Shown one piece after another: positions 44,799-56,400 of a DNA stretch of 64,000 nucleotides. The translations under genes were made by a program, and so were the position numbers. Source of the DNA: Acholeplasma laidlawii_A. Lineage in GTDB: Bacteria; Bacillota_I; Bacilli_A; Acholeplasmatales; Acholeplasmataceae. The number at the start of each line of letters is the position of its first letter. Positions within the stretch are counted from its first letter, which is position 1. Below the pieces are notes generated by a model. That model was not told the origin of the DNA and did no database searches. It saw only the letters and a program-made list of their open reading frames with translations. The DNA lies in NCBI RefSeq assembly GCF_030166555.2, contig NZ_CP126461.2; one strand, 5' to 3'.

Positions 44799-45407
44799 AT
44801 GAAAGATATAATTTTAGGTAGACGCTCTATTAGAAAATACACAAATGAAAAGATTTCTAATGAAACTCTAGAAAATATGTTGAACGATGCACTACGTGCA
44901 CCTTCTAGTAGAAATTTACAACCAGTTAGACTTTTTGTGATTGAAAGTCAAACTGCTAGAGAAAAGTTAAGACCAATCCTTATGGGTAATCAACTTCAAC
45001 TAGACACTGCTTCTCACATTATCCTAGTCACAGCGGATATTCGCAAGTATGATGATGCGTATATTATTTTTGATCGCTCTGTTGAACGAGGTATGATGCC
45101 TGTTGAGATTAGAAATAGAAATCTTGAAAGTTTTAAGAAACTTGAAATCGATCCAAATGATATAAGTTATTTAAACTCACTTCATTTAGATGGTGGATTA
45201 TTCTCAATGAACTTTATGCTTGTAGCAAGAACTTATGGATATGATACATGTCCAATTGGTGGATTTAATAAAAAGTTAATTCATGAAGCGCTTGGTATTG
45301 ATAGTCGTTATGCACCTGTGTTACTTATCTCGGTTGGTAAAGCAGATGAATCTGGTTATGAATCCGTTCGCTTAAGTGCTAAAGAAGTTACAAAATTTAT
45401 AGATTAA
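44799..45407 (+). CDS. nitroreductase family FMN oxidoreductase
   Basis: 202 residues. The FMN phosphate site GRRSIRKYTNEKIS at the start and APSSRNLQP (about 35-43) are typical, as is the Gly-rich YDTCPIGGFN (about 148). Substrate is unknown. It is divergent from mutY; AAAGGATGAT lies before the ATG. Confidence 0.87.
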   Translation: MKDIILGRRSIRKYTNEKISNETLENMLNDALRAPSSRNLQPVRLFVIESQTAREKLRPILMGNQLQLDTASHIILVTADIRKYDDAYIIFDRSVERGMMPVEIRNRNLESFKKLEIDPNDISYLNSLHLDGGLFSMNFMLVARTYGYDTCPIGGFNKKLIHEALGIDSRYAPVLLISVGKADESGYESVRLSAKEVTKFID

Positions 45408-45422
45408 TTGTCTACTAAAGTA

Positions 45423-45450
45423 AAAAAGGGGAGCAATCCCCTTTTTATTT
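45423..45450. terminator. bidirectional terminator
   Basis: AAAAAGGGGA (45423-45432) and TCCCCTTTTT (45437-45446) flank a four-base loop between convergent genes. Confidence 0.85.
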
Positions 45451-45455
45451 TTAAG

Positions 45456-47717
45456 CTATATATCGTAAGAACTTATAATTTGTGCAGGTGTTTTTCTAAG
45501 TAAGAGTCCCATTGGAAGTAGACCTATCAGTAGATTTGTTGCATATACAAAGATTACACCAAATAAGATAATGAAAAAATCAATTCTAAAACCTATAAAT
45601 GTTCTTAGCGGTGAATTAGAAAATGCACCTAGTATAAATGACATCAGTCCAAATCCGATTAAAGAGGATACAGTTGTTAAAAGTATAATCTCAACTGCAA
45701 ATGAACTATAGATTTCTAGTTTTCTAACACCTAGGGCTCTGTATACTGATATTTCATAAATACGAGATATCATACTAGAACGCATCACAAAGTAAAATGC
45801 TAATAAGCCACCACCAATTAAAAAGATTGTAATAAGTAAATTTGCAGCAGTTTGTTGTGCAATTGCTATATTATTTTGGTCAATGACAGCTTGACTGCTT
45901 AATTTCACCATGTAACCTGCATCTTCTAGTGCTTGTTTAAGTTCTAAATAGTTTGGTGTAAAGATATAGGCATCTAAACTAGCACCTGAGGATGCTAATA
46001 TAGATTCTTCGAACTCTCTAGTTGTTGTATAACTTGGACTATTGATAGAATCAAAGTTTGTCAAAGTAAATGCTGTATTATAATCATATGCATAAATAGC
46101 AATATACTTAGCTTTAGATATACCTACAACTGTATAACGCTTTTGTGGGTCACTTAATGCACCACTAAATGCTAGTACTTCGCCAATGAAATCCTCTGGA
46201 CGCCAAATACCTATATCTTGGTAGTTTTGATCACTTAATACATCTTTTGAATAAACACCATAACTTAAAACAATTTCATTAGCATTTAAAGGTAATCTGC
46301 CTGCATATAAATCATTTTGTTTAAGTTGTTTACTATATTCTATTTTAATATTAGATGCTAAAGATTTAAATGCCCCATTACCTAAATCGATTCTTAACTG
46401 GTTACTAGCTGCGAGTCTTTGCATATAAATGACATAATCCCCATTGGTTTCATCGTTTACCTTGTCAAGTAAAGCTGATGCACCACCGTTTCCTTGATAA
46501 AACGAGTTCTTATTTACCTGGATATAACGTTCATCCATCGTAAGCGCATCTTTATAGTCTTTAGTAAGAATGCTGTACATATTAATGGTTGCAAATGCCA
46601 CTAACATACCACTAATCATAAAGATTGCTAACATGAGTTTACCTTTGCGACCAAAATTCATAAGTTTCTTAAAAGCTATCCAAAAACTGTTTTTAAAGGA
46701 AATCGTAAACTTCTTATGTTTATCTAAATTTGAATGGTCTAATACACTATCATCAAATGTTGTGACTAACATTTCTTCTCTTGTCTTTTTAGTGAAATGT
46801 TCATCTTTGACAATCATATGAGATTCTTCATTTAGTAACTTAATCTTTTGAATATCTGATTGAATATCTAAATAAAGTGTCTTATTTTTAATGATTAAAC
46901 GTACTTGAGTAGGTAATACTTCATCGCTATCCGCATAAAAGGATGCCTTTAAGTTCTTAGATTCTAAGTTTGATACTTCAACTAAGTCTTTTAAATATAT
47001 CGTATTATCATTTGAAAATGCATGGTCTTGTAACGTGGTATTTTGATCATCATTGATGATTTTACCATCCTTAATTTCAACAATACGATCCCCATAAAAG
47101 CTTGCAAGTTCTTTTTCATGTGTTACTAATACAACTAATTTATTTGCAGAAATTGATTTAACGATATTCATAATTTCTAGTGTATTTTTACTGTCTAAGT
47201 TACCGGTAGGTTCATCAGCAATAATCACTTTAGGATTTTTAACAAGCGCTCGAGCAATCGCTACTCTTTGTTGTTGTCCACCAGATAATTGTGTACTACG
47301 TTTTTTTCTAAAACGGTACATACCCACTTGTTTTAAGATGTAGTTGACTCTAGTTTCTATCTCATTTTTATCTTGAATACCAATCATCTTAAGAACAAAC
47401 GCCACATTATCAAACACACTTAAGTTTGGCATTAAGTAATAATTTTGGAAAATATAGCCTACTTCTTCAGTACGTATTTTATCCCATATAGCTGGTTTAT
47501 AATGTGATATGTTATGGTCAAAGAAATCAATATGACCCTTTTGAACTTTATCAAGTCCACCAATGACATTAAGTAGTGTTGTTTTACCAGATCCAGATGG
47601 TCCTAGTAAAACAACAAGACCCTTATTAGGGAAATCTAAAGATACATCATTTAATACATGAATACTATTTTTCTTACCACGATTAAAGTGTTTATCTAAA
47701 TGTTTAACGCTTATCAT
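45456..47717 (-). CDS. ABC transporter, fused ATPase and FtsX-like permease (partner 1)
   Basis: 753 residues. The N-terminal LolD/MacB-type ATPase has GPSGSGKTTLLN, LSGGQQQRVAIARAL, IIADEPTGNLDS and LVTHEKE. After a linker (about 225-340), one membrane helix, a large outer domain (about 385-600) and three helices with the FtsX pattern (YRALGVRKLEIY) follow. ATPase-first fusions of this type occur in Firmicutes and may export peptides or lipoproteins, or act in stress sensing. It overlaps the next upstream gene by four bases and probably forms a heterodimer with it. Confidence 0.87.
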   Translation of the reverse strand: MISVKHLDKHFNRGKKNSIHVLNDVSLDFPNKGLVVLLGPSGSGKTTLLNVIGGLDKVQKGHIDFFDHNISHYKPAIWDKIRTEEVGYIFQNYYLMPNLSVFDNVAFVLKMIGIQDKNEIETRVNYILKQVGMYRFRKKRSTQLSGGQQQRVAIARALVKNPKVIIADEPTGNLDSKNTLEIMNIVKSISANKLVVLVTHEKELASFYGDRIVEIKDGKIINDDQNTTLQDHAFSNDNTIYLKDLVEVSNLESKNLKASFYADSDEVLPTQVRLIIKNKTLYLDIQSDIQKIKLLNEESHMIVKDEHFTKKTREEMLVTTFDDSVLDHSNLDKHKKFTISFKNSFWIAFKKLMNFGRKGKLMLAIFMISGMLVAFATINMYSILTKDYKDALTMDERYIQVNKNSFYQGNGGASALLDKVNDETNGDYVIYMQRLAASNQLRIDLGNGAFKSLASNIKIEYSKQLKQNDLYAGRLPLNANEIVLSYGVYSKDVLSDQNYQDIGIWRPEDFIGEVLAFSGALSDPQKRYTVVGISKAKYIAIYAYDYNTAFTLTNFDSINSPSYTTTREFEESILASSGASLDAYIFTPNYLELKQALEDAGYMVKLSSQAVIDQNNIAIAQQTAANLLITIFLIGGGLLAFYFVMRSSMISRIYEISVYRALGVRKLEIYSSFAVEIILLTTVSSLIGFGLMSFILGAFSNSPLRTFIGFRIDFFIILFGVIFVYATNLLIGLLPMGLLLRKTPAQIISSYDI

Positions 47718-49852
47718 AATGTATCTTCTCTACTTTCTGTAAGATTTTCAATGACTGAAATTTTAAAGGTCTTCTTATTGAATCTTCTAGCTAACCAAAT
47801 AGATAGATAAGTAAATGTTAGGAATAAAATAACATAGTCAAATGGAAGTAAACGTTGTAGGATTAAGTTCATACTGTAATTTGAGTAACTTAAGATATTT
47901 ATGACAATCATAGATACAATAAATGAAATGACCATCATATATACTTGTTCAAATATAACTAATAAACCAAGTTTAGACTCATTGGTACCAATCGATCTAA
48001 AGATTGCAAAATCTTTCTTTCTAGAACTCATTACATTCTTCATGACTGAATATAGAATAAAGTATAAGAATAATGCAAATGCGTAGATTAAAGTGTAAAA
48101 GAATAGTGAAATCAGAAAGTTGATTGGTGCAAATAATGCTTGAATCGCATTTTGTTCAAGTGCTGGATAAATCACTCTATATGTTGTTTTATCAATTGCT
48201 TTAAAGAGCCTTTCAGCTGTAATTTCACTACTTGCAGAAAGTGATAAGGTTTGATTACCACTGGCATTAAGTAATTCATCATGTGAAAAGTAAAGGGCAC
48301 CACGATTGGAGTCATCAAATATACCTACAACTGTATAATTAATTTCATTATATTCATAGAACTCAACTAAGACAGAAACATTTGTTACGTAATCTTTTCT
48401 AACAGGGTCTAATTGTTCTAAATCAAGTAGGTCCCAGCCATAATATGAGATTGTTTCAATATGATCATAAGTGATTAACCAAGTGATATTGTTAATATTC
48501 TTATCCGGAAAATCTTCAAATGGGAATCGATATATATAAGTATCTAGTTGTATAGGGGTTACTTCTTCTGAAGTAACAACATCTTCTCTACTATAAAGAA
48601 TTGCACCAATATTCACTCTTAAAGCATTGGATACAACAACTTCAGTAGCACTAAGGTTTGTCATTTTCCCTTCAATTAGAAATTGCGGTTGTTTAGAGAT
48701 GAAGTACGTTGTGTCGTATTTATAAGTTTGCGGAATATATTCTGTATATCCTTGAGGATGTGTATAATACATATAGTTCGTTTCTATTTCATCAATGAAC
48801 AAGACACCTTCGTAAACAAAGTGATTTGAACCGCTTAGACTAGATAAATATTCAACATCATCTGAAGATATTGTCTGACCATCTTTTCTAACAACATTCA
48901 TACGATTATCCGACATATTTGAAGTGTGAAAATCAAATATTTGAATATCAGGACCCATATCTAAATTTAAATTAAATAAATCTTGCCTTGCTGTATTCAT
49001 GACATTACTATACGTCATTGTAAAGACTAAAATGATCATTACTTGTAGTGCAATAAAAAACAGTAGTAATCTAGGTCTGGATAATAGATTTCTTAAAGCA
49101 AAACGAGCAACTGATCCCACAGTCATTGGCTTAATGGACGGCTCTATTTTGGCATCATCATGTGTATTTTTCTTTAATATCTTATCTTCTACCACTTCAC
49201 CATCATGCATCTTTATATGGCGTGTAGCTATCTCTTTGACTTGATCATAGTCATGTGTAACAATGATGATAAACTTATCTTTTGATAATGCTTGAAGTAA
49301 TGAAATAACTTGTTTGCTGGATTCGGAATCCAAGTTACCTGTAGGTTCATCTGCGACAATAATTGGGGTATCTTTAGCCAAAGCACGTGCAATTACTGCA
49401 CGTTGTTTTTGACCACCACTAAGTTTAGATGCTTTATGATGTTTATGACTTGTTAATCCAACTTTATCAATCAGTTCTAGTGCACGTTTTTTACGTTCTT
49501 TTCTAGGATAGTTTTGAACTTCTAGTGCTAAAAGTACGTTTTCATAGACTGTAAATGAATCTATAATATTATAGTTTTGGAAGACAAATCCTACAAATTT
49601 AGAACGGTAATTTTCCCAGTCTTTGACTAAAAAATGAGATGTTTCTTCATCTTGAATATAAAGTTCACCATCTTCATAGCTGTCAAGACCCGAAATGACG
49701 TTTAAAAGTGTAGATTTACCACTTCCTGATTCCCCTGTGACTGCAATAAATTCACCAATATTAAACTCAAGTGAGATCTTTTGCATCCCAACGGATACAC
49801 CCTCACCGGACTTATAATATTTAGAAATATTTTCTAGTTTTATAAGTGACAT
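47714..49852 (-). CDS. ABC transporter, fused ATPase and FtsX-like permease (partner 2)
   Basis: 712 residues with the same layout as its partner: ATPase with GESGSGKSTLLN, LSGGQKQRAVIARAL, IVADEPTGNLDS and IVTHDYD, one helix near 255-280, an outer domain of about 270 residues, and three C-terminal helices with FRSIGTNESKLG. It is the first gene of the pair. No two-component or peptide gene adjoins it to hint at a substrate. Confidence 0.87.
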   Translation of the reverse strand: MSLIKLENISKYYKSGEGVSVGMQKISLEFNIGEFIAVTGESGSGKSTLLNVISGLDSYEDGELYIQDEETSHFLVKDWENYRSKFVGFVFQNYNIIDSFTVYENVLLALEVQNYPRKERKKRALELIDKVGLTSHKHHKASKLSGGQKQRAVIARALAKDTPIIVADEPTGNLDSESSKQVISLLQALSKDKFIIIVTHDYDQVKEIATRHIKMHDGEVVEDKILKKNTHDDAKIEPSIKPMTVGSVARFALRNLLSRPRLLLFFIALQVMIILVFTMTYSNVMNTARQDLFNLNLDMGPDIQIFDFHTSNMSDNRMNVVRKDGQTISSDDVEYLSSLSGSNHFVYEGVLFIDEIETNYMYYTHPQGYTEYIPQTYKYDTTYFISKQPQFLIEGKMTNLSATEVVVSNALRVNIGAILYSREDVVTSEEVTPIQLDTYIYRFPFEDFPDKNINNITWLITYDHIETISYYGWDLLDLEQLDPVRKDYVTNVSVLVEFYEYNEINYTVVGIFDDSNRGALYFSHDELLNASGNQTLSLSASSEITAERLFKAIDKTTYRVIYPALEQNAIQALFAPINFLISLFFYTLIYAFALFLYFILYSVMKNVMSSRKKDFAIFRSIGTNESKLGLLVIFEQVYMMVISFIVSMIVINILSYSNYSMNLILQRLLPFDYVILFLTFTYLSIWLARRFNKKTFKISVIENLTESREDTL

Positions 49853-49855
49853 AAA

Positions 49856-50503
49856 TTATTCCCCTTGTATAATTTTTTGTATTTGATCGACCTTGAGTAT
49901 TAAATAATCTGGTTTTTCATGTTTTAATTCTGTGTAATCTCTAAATCCCCAACTCACTCCAATGACTTTGACATCTGCATGTTTCGCTGTTTGAATATCT
50001 ACTTCTGAATCTCCTATAAATAGCACCTCATGTTTATTTAATCGAAGCTCTTTAATGGCTAGATTTAAAGGTGCAGGATCTGGTTTTTTAGGTATACCAG
50101 GACGCTCTCCGATTACCACATCAAACATACCTTTAAAGTAGTAATCTATAATTTCACTTACTGCCTCTTGATGTTTATTGGATACCACTGCTAATTGATA
50201 TGTTTTTTTTAATTGATGAAGTAGTTCATTCATACCTTCATAAGGCTTAGTACGTATTTTTGAATGTGTTTCTAGATAGGGTAAATAAATAGAAAGTGCT
50301 TCATCTAAATAGTTTATATTATGCTTTAATATATGCATCCATAAGGCTTTAGCCCCATTACCTAAATAGCGTCTGACATCTTCTTTTTTTACATGTGATA
50401 GTTTAAGTTGATTCAAAGTATAGTTACAACTATTTGTTATATCATCTAGTGTATCTAGTAATGTACCATCTAGATCAAATATGATTGCTTTTAATGTATT
50501 CAT
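49856..50503 (-). CDS. HAD family phosphatase (phosphoglycolate phosphatase-like)
   Basis: 215 residues. Nucleophile Asp in IFDLDGTLLDT (about 10), motif II VVSNKHQE, motif III Lys in IPKKPDPAP and motif IV FIGDSEVDIQTA; the helical cap is of the Gph/PpaX kind. The likely substrate is phosphoglycolate or pyrophosphate but is not fixed. ATG at 50503 is preferred over a longer frame from 50584, which would run into its own promoter. Confidence 0.86.
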   Translation of the reverse strand: MNTLKAIIFDLDGTLLDTLDDITNSCNYTLNQLKLSHVKKEDVRRYLGNGAKALWMHILKHNINYLDEALSIYLPYLETHSKIRTKPYEGMNELLHQLKKTYQLAVVSNKHQEAVSEIIDYYFKGMFDVVIGERPGIPKKPDPAPLNLAIKELRLNKHEVLFIGDSEVDIQTAKHADVKVIGVSWGFRDYTELKHEKPDYLILKVDQIQKIIQGE

Positions 50504-50524
50504 AAAATCCAACTTTCTAAATGT

Positions 50525-50533
50525 ATTATAGCA
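50525..50533 (-). promoter_or_regulatory. extended -10 promoter of HAD phosphatase gene
   Basis: TG-C-TATAAT on the minus strand, about 22 bases before the ATG at 50503 and after the LacI terminator; no clear -35. Confidence 0.55.
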
Positions 50534-50561
50534 TAGTACATCAAAATATATCGATGATGAT

Positions 50562-50597
50562 ATAAAAAGTCTTTCACCTAACAAGCATGAAAGACTT
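50562..50597 (-). terminator. terminator of the beta-glucan operon
   Basis: AAGTCTTTCA (50567-50576) pairs with TGAAAGACTT (50588-50597); T-rich sequence follows on the minus strand. It separates the LacI gene from the HAD gene. Confidence 0.85.
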
Positions 50598-50608
50598 AAA
50601 TGACTGTA

Positions 50609-51616
50609 TTAATATTTAGTATTTTTTAAACAGGAATCACGAACTACAATTTTAGTGTCAATTACAATAGGTTCAAGCATTCTAATATGCTTATCTAACA
50701 TTTCAATGAGTGCTTCACTTGCACGTAGTCCAATTTCCTCATAATCTTGCCTAATCGTTGTAAGTTGTGGTGTAGTGATTTCACAAATATCTAAATCATC
50801 AAAACCTATAATCGAAACATCTTTAGGTACATGATAGCCATGATTGTTGAAAAATTGTATTGCGCCCATTGCCATTAAATCTGAGACTGTACATACAGCA
50901 TCTGGTAAGCCATAAGCTTCAAACAAGGCTTTCATAGTTTGATAACCTTCATGGAATGTATAAGACTCATTACTTCTATTTTTTAAGTATAATGGTTCAA
51001 GTCCTTTTTCTTTCATAAAGTCTAAGTAGCCTCTTAAACGTTCTAAACCTATGAAATTTTGATAACTCCCGTTAATAAAAGCTATTTTACGGTGTCCTAA
51101 CTCGTATAAGTAGTTGCATGATTTTCTAATTGCACTGTAAGAATCAGAATATATTGTATTGTGAATATCTTCTTTTGGATCTAAGGATAACACAGCTAAA
51201 TCACTATTAAATAGTTTTTTTACAGCTTCGTAAGATTCGTCGGTTGAAATTACTAATACGGCATCTACATTTTTTGAATGACTATGCTTTAAGTAGTCTA
51301 GTTTACTTTCCGTGTTATTTGATAATAATAAAATATCATAACCTTTGGATTGGATATGTTTTCTAAAAGATTCTAAAACAGCAGCAAAGAATAAGTTTTT
51401 TAAACCTGATTCAACCTCATAAACAATGCCTATTGTATTTGCTCTTTTAAGTACTAAGCTTTGAGCAGCAGCATTTGGAGTATATCCCATTTGTTCTGCT
51501 ATTTTTTTAACCCTGTTTCTAGTTTGATCACTTATTTCTTTATAGCCATTAAGTGATTTTGAAACTGTAGATATTGATACACCTGCTGCACGAGCAATTT
51601 CACCAATAGTTACCAT
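50609..51616 (-). CDS. LacI family transcriptional regulator
   Basis: 335 residues. N-terminal helix-turn-helix with hinge (IARAAGVSISTVSKSLNG, then MGYTPNAAAQSL) and a periplasmic-binding-type sugar domain ending in SIIGFDDLDICEITTP and TTIRQDYEEIG. It is the last gene of the glucan operon, 14 bases after the GH3 gene, so it probably responds to a beta-glucoside and controls that operon. The operon promoter lies outside the window; the operator-like sites at 3973 and 4096 are possible distant targets, but any LacI-family protein could use them. Confidence 0.9.
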   Translation of the reverse strand: MVTIGEIARAAGVSISTVSKSLNGYKEISDQTRNRVKKIAEQMGYTPNAAAQSLVLKRANTIGIVYEVESGLKNLFFAAVLESFRKHIQSKGYDILLLSNNTESKLDYLKHSHSKNVDAVLVISTDESYEAVKKLFNSDLAVLSLDPKEDIHNTIYSDSYSAIRKSCNYLYELGHRKIAFINGSYQNFIGLERLRGYLDFMKEKGLEPLYLKNRSNESYTFHEGYQTMKALFEAYGLPDAVCTVSDLMAMGAIQFFNNHGYHVPKDVSIIGFDDLDICEITTPQLTTIRQDYEEIGLRASEALIEMLDKHIRMLEPIVIDTKIVVRDSCLKNTKY

Positions 51617-51630
51617 AGTACGAGCCTCCT

Positions 51631-53481
51631 TTATTGTAATATTGTATAGCTTAAACCATATCCAAATGGATATCTATAATCACTTGATTCATAATTTTCA
51701 TCAAGTATTGTATGAGATGATTGGCTTATAGATTTAGGCCATGTAAATGGTAATTTTCCTTTAAAGTCATAGTCTCCATAAAGTACATCTGTAATGCCTA
51801 AGCCCTCACTACCTGGTAAAAACAACATGACAAATGCATCTAAATACGGAATAACTTCTTCTATTATAAGTGGTTTACCAGATAATAACAATCCAATTAC
51901 AGGTTTATTTGCTTGTTTAGCAATATCTATAAGTGCTTGATTTGAAGCATAAGATGTATCATCTGTTAAAGATAAGGCTAATGAATCTCCCATCATTTCT
52001 GCACTTGGTTTTTCAGAGAAGACGATGATAATTTGATCAGCTTTGTCGATATCATTTATGTCGGTATAAATCTGACCATTTGTAACACTCTTAAACGCAT
52101 CAACAATCGTAGTGCCTGGAATATTTAATTGATCAGAACCTTGCCAGTCAATCGTCCAACCACCAGATTGAATACCGATATTATGACTACCTTCACCTAG
52201 TATTAATAGATTTAAATCTTTTTTAAAGGGTAGAATGTTTTGATCGTTTTTAAGTAATACCATAGATTCTCTAACATCTCTTCTGGCCACATTCAATGCA
52301 TTTTCACTTCTTAAATCATTGTCAACAGGTTCTTTGTCCTCGAATAAGCCCATTTCATATTTGACTCTTAAAATTCTAGAAACAGCATCATTTATTCTTT
52401 CTATGTCAATACGATTTTCATTTACACCACGTATGATAGCATCAATAACTTCTTTGAAATTATGTGGTTGCATCAACATATCTATCCCTGCATTAACGCC
52501 TTTTATAACGCGTTCATAGAATGTGTTGGCATGAATATCATCAATACCATTATAATCCCCTATAACAAAACCTGTAAAACCCATTTGATCTTTTAAAATA
52601 TCTGTGATGAGTTCTTTATTTTCGTGCATACGTACATCATTTAGACTTGAATAAGATACCATAATTGATTTTACACCAGCTTCTATAGCAGCTTCATATA
52701 ATGGAAAATGAATGGTTTCTAAGTCTTCTTTAGAAATGATTGAATTACCTCTGTCTAGTTTATTATCTAAACCAGTACCAAAAGTTGTATAACCATCTCC
52801 TACGAAGTGTTTTGCTGAACCAATAACGCCATAACTTTGAATGCCTTCTATATACGAAGGTATTAAATTTAATGCGATATCTGGTGACTCACCTAAAGTT
52901 TCATAAGTTCTTCCCCATCTTTTATCCTTGATAAGTCCTATCGAAGGGGAAAAGTTCATATTCATGCCTGTTTGACTCATCTCATAGGCAGTAATCATGC
53001 CAATTTCTTTCATTAATTCTTTATTGTTTGCAGCAGCTAGACCAATATTATGTGGAAATATTGTAGCACCATAGAGATTATTATGACCATGTACTGCATC
53101 CACACCATAGATAATTGGTATTTTTGATGAACTTTCTAAGGATGCATTGAGCATATTTTCATACATGGATATCCATCCAAAAGTTGTATTTGATGAGGGT
53201 CTGTTACCACCACCATTTAATACAGAGCCAAGATTTAGGTCTTTTACATCAGTAGGTCTAACACCAGATGCACCATTATTATTAGATCGCTCTCCTTGAA
53301 CCATTTGGCCTGCTTTTTCTGCAATAGTTAATTTATCTAACCACCAATTTATTTTTTCATTCAAAGTTAAATTTGCATCAGGATAATCATTTTCTTGGAT
53401 AACTGGTGGTGTATCATCGCACGATACAATGATAATTACGAAAAATATGATGATTATAATAGTTAATAATTTTCTTCTCAT
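51631..53481 (-). CDS. GH3 beta-glucosidase lipoprotein
   Basis: 616 residues. The lipobox is IVSC (Cys at about 21), so it acts outside the cell. The GH3 N domain shows YGVDAVHGHNNLYGAT (about 115-130), RWGRTYETLGE, the KHFVGDG segment and the nucleophile Asp in VIGDYNGID (about 309). The GH3 C domain (residues 400-610) is complete. It should release glucose from beta-gluco-oligosaccharides made by the GH16 enzyme. No fibronectin-like third domain is present. Confidence 0.88.
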   Translation of the reverse strand: MRRKLLTIIIIIFFVIIIVSCDDTPPVIQENDYPDANLTLNEKINWWLDKLTIAEKAGQMVQGERSNNNGASGVRPTDVKDLNLGSVLNGGGNRPSSNTTFGWISMYENMLNASLESSSKIPIIYGVDAVHGHNNLYGATIFPHNIGLAAANNKELMKEIGMITAYEMSQTGMNMNFSPSIGLIKDKRWGRTYETLGESPDIALNLIPSYIEGIQSYGVIGSAKHFVGDGYTTFGTGLDNKLDRGNSIISKEDLETIHFPLYEAAIEAGVKSIMVSYSSLNDVRMHENKELITDILKDQMGFTGFVIGDYNGIDDIHANTFYERVIKGVNAGIDMLMQPHNFKEVIDAIIRGVNENRIDIERINDAVSRILRVKYEMGLFEDKEPVDNDLRSENALNVARRDVRESMVLLKNDQNILPFKKDLNLLILGEGSHNIGIQSGGWTIDWQGSDQLNIPGTTIVDAFKSVTNGQIYTDINDIDKADQIIIVFSEKPSAEMMGDSLALSLTDDTSYASNQALIDIAKQANKPVIGLLLSGKPLIIEEVIPYLDAFVMLFLPGSEGLGITDVLYGDYDFKGKLPFTWPKSISQSSHTILDENYESSDYRYPFGYGLSYTILQ

Positions 53482-53485
53482 AATT

Positions 53486-56400
53486 TTAACCTAAATAAAC
53501 ATCGATGCAATTAAATTTTAATGATCGAATGTCTAGAGCTAGTTTTCCATGAATGGATGTGCCTTTTACTTCAATATTTTCATTATCATTTGATAATGTA
53601 TAATGTGACACTTTTAAATCGAATGTGTCTAATTCTAATTTATTATGGATACGAATTGTAATTTTGCTTAAAAATTTAAAGGACAACAAACCATTTTTAA
53701 AGAAATCTTTGGTCACCATTGGTTTGACTTTAAATGATAAAACTTCATCCTCATAACTGAATGGATGTTTCCCAAGAAACATTAAATACATTAATGTAAT
53801 AGCTTCTGATGTCGTACCTGTTAGTCTAGCAACAAAACCTTGACCATGTACTTTAGGATTTGGATTATTTGATGTAGCAATAAAGCTTACATTTTCTAAA
53901 GTACTTCTTCCATAAACTAAAGGATCCATAAAAGGTGGCATACTTGTTTTAATATCTTTGTAAAACTCATCATAAAGTCCTGATTTAAACATACCAATTA
54001 AATATTTATAACTCATATGTACAAATGAAGATTCACGTTCAAGCCAGCCTTTTGTAAAAGCACGTGCACGACCAATTTCTAATGTCTCATTCTCTAAAGA
54101 TGCAGATGTTTTATATACACCTAAAGTTTCATCATAAATACCTGATGCTTTTACATGTTGATGGACACTATGAGCATCATTTATATTGAGCATTGATTTT
54201 AGATAGTGCGCTGGTGCTTCTAAATAATGTGGTAATGGTCTAACCTTCCAGTTCGTCACATCAATACACTCTAAATTTAGATGAGGATGTCTTAAACCAT
54301 TTTTTTGATAAGTGGTAGCTTCAAATGTTAAGTAAGTAGGAATTAATCCTTTACCAATTTCAAATGCATTTTTAATACCTTTAAGAATATGTCGGTTTAA
54401 TCTTTCAATATAAGGCATTAATTCGACTATTTTAATATCTACAAATGTATCAGAAAGATAGAGATTTGTTTTAGCATCAAATGCTTCTCTAATGTCTTGT
54501 ATGCTATCAAAGCCATCATCAATATGATTAGCTAAGTTCATAAAAAATTCATAAATATCTGATTGGATAGATATAGTTTTAGATTTAAATAAATGACTAA
54601 ACTCAATTAAGTATTTAAATAAACGTGCTAAATTTATTGTCTCAGTAGTACCTGATCCGAAAATAGCAGGTAAACCATTCATTGCATCATTCCAACCAGG
54701 TTTTTCACTATCCATCATAACACCCATACCCATAGGGTCTAAACTTGCTGTTTTAATCGTTGCTAAATGTAATAATTTTGAATATAAATTGACTGATACA
54801 GTTTTACCGTTTGTAAATTTATGAAAGTTTGAACCTTGTTTTAAATCTAAAGATTTTACTTTTTCTTTATCTTCATAAAGTCCACCTAATTGACGTGGTA
54901 AACCTTCTTTGTTAAGAACATACTTATATTTTCTTGGATATACACTCATTTTTGACTGATAAAATTTAATTGGTTGGTCAAAAAGCATAAAATCTATTTT
55001 ATCAGGAAAAATTGCTAGATATTGTTCAATTAAATCTAGATTATAAATCCAGTGATCTGACCAATAACCAGTTCCAAAGCTACTTTGAGTCGTTTGATCA
55101 GCATAATACAAGATTAAGTCTAATAATTCTTGAGGTGAAATCTTAGTTTCTATGTTGTTTTCAATAAACATCAATAAAGATCCTGGAGTAAAAGGTTTTT
55201 TAAGATAATTTATGAGTTTATCATCACCTTTAACAACTTGTTCTAATAACTGATTTAGATATTGATGATTAAAAGTAAATCTTGAGCCTTCGATCGTTAA
55301 TGGATTGTGTCCATCTAGCTGAATTAACTCTAAAAACTGTACAATGTTAAAAAGACCAGCCTCTTTTACAAAATACACATCATTTCTTCTATTTTGATTT
55401 ACATCTCTATAACTACCATTACCATGAGAGTAATATCTTGGTTCTATATAAAAATTATTGTATTCTCTTTCCATATCACCATGAATTCTAGAAAATGTAT
55501 GGTAAATATGATCTTTATTTAACCCCTTAAAGATATATGGAAACCCACCTCTTAGTAAATTATCTAAGAATGATTGTTTCATATATTGATCAAACAAAGG
55601 ATAATTCGTCTGTGTATCCATAGGAGCAACGAGTTCTTCAATAAAAGATTCACTTAACGCTTCAAGTGATTCAAAATAACTAAAATCCCAGTGACGTGCA
55701 GATTCATTCAATGAATCTAAATTGCTATAAGAACCTAGTAATGTATAAAATGTATAAGTTTCATCTTTTCTTAAATGAATCTCATGTGTTGAAAATCCAG
55801 AAAGTAGCTGGTTTGTTGATGCTTGATTTTGACGTATAAACTCATCATATGGCATCTGATTAAATACATGTGGTACTGCAAGTTCGCTTTGGTATCCAAA
55901 GATGATAGATGGGTCATAAATTGGTTTTAATCGCTTATCATGTTGGTCCACACTTACATAGAAATTACCTGCTTCTAATGCACTAATTTCTTCTGTATCT
56001 TCTGTTGTAGATCGATTTTTCATAAATGGAATCTGGTTTTCTTGATTAAAGACATCAAACCATGCTACAGCTAGATTAGACATGTTTTTTTGTGCATATA
56101 AACCGGTTCCATAGGGCCAGAATGTTGCTAAACCATCAATGAAGCTTAACTTCATATCTTTAAGTGCTTTAAACTGAACTTTCCTTACTAATCCAGGATA
56201 CTTTTTTTCAGTTACATGAAAGTATTTAACTGTAGTTTGAACATCATTACTTGTTTCTTCAATAGATACTTTATTTCTTCCAATAAATAATTTTCTATTG
56301 CTATCTGTTGTACCAAAGGGTTCAAAACATTGATTGTTAACCTTTAAAAAAGTCCTAAATCCATTGACTGAAGTATTTCTATAACTTAAATTTGCAGGTG

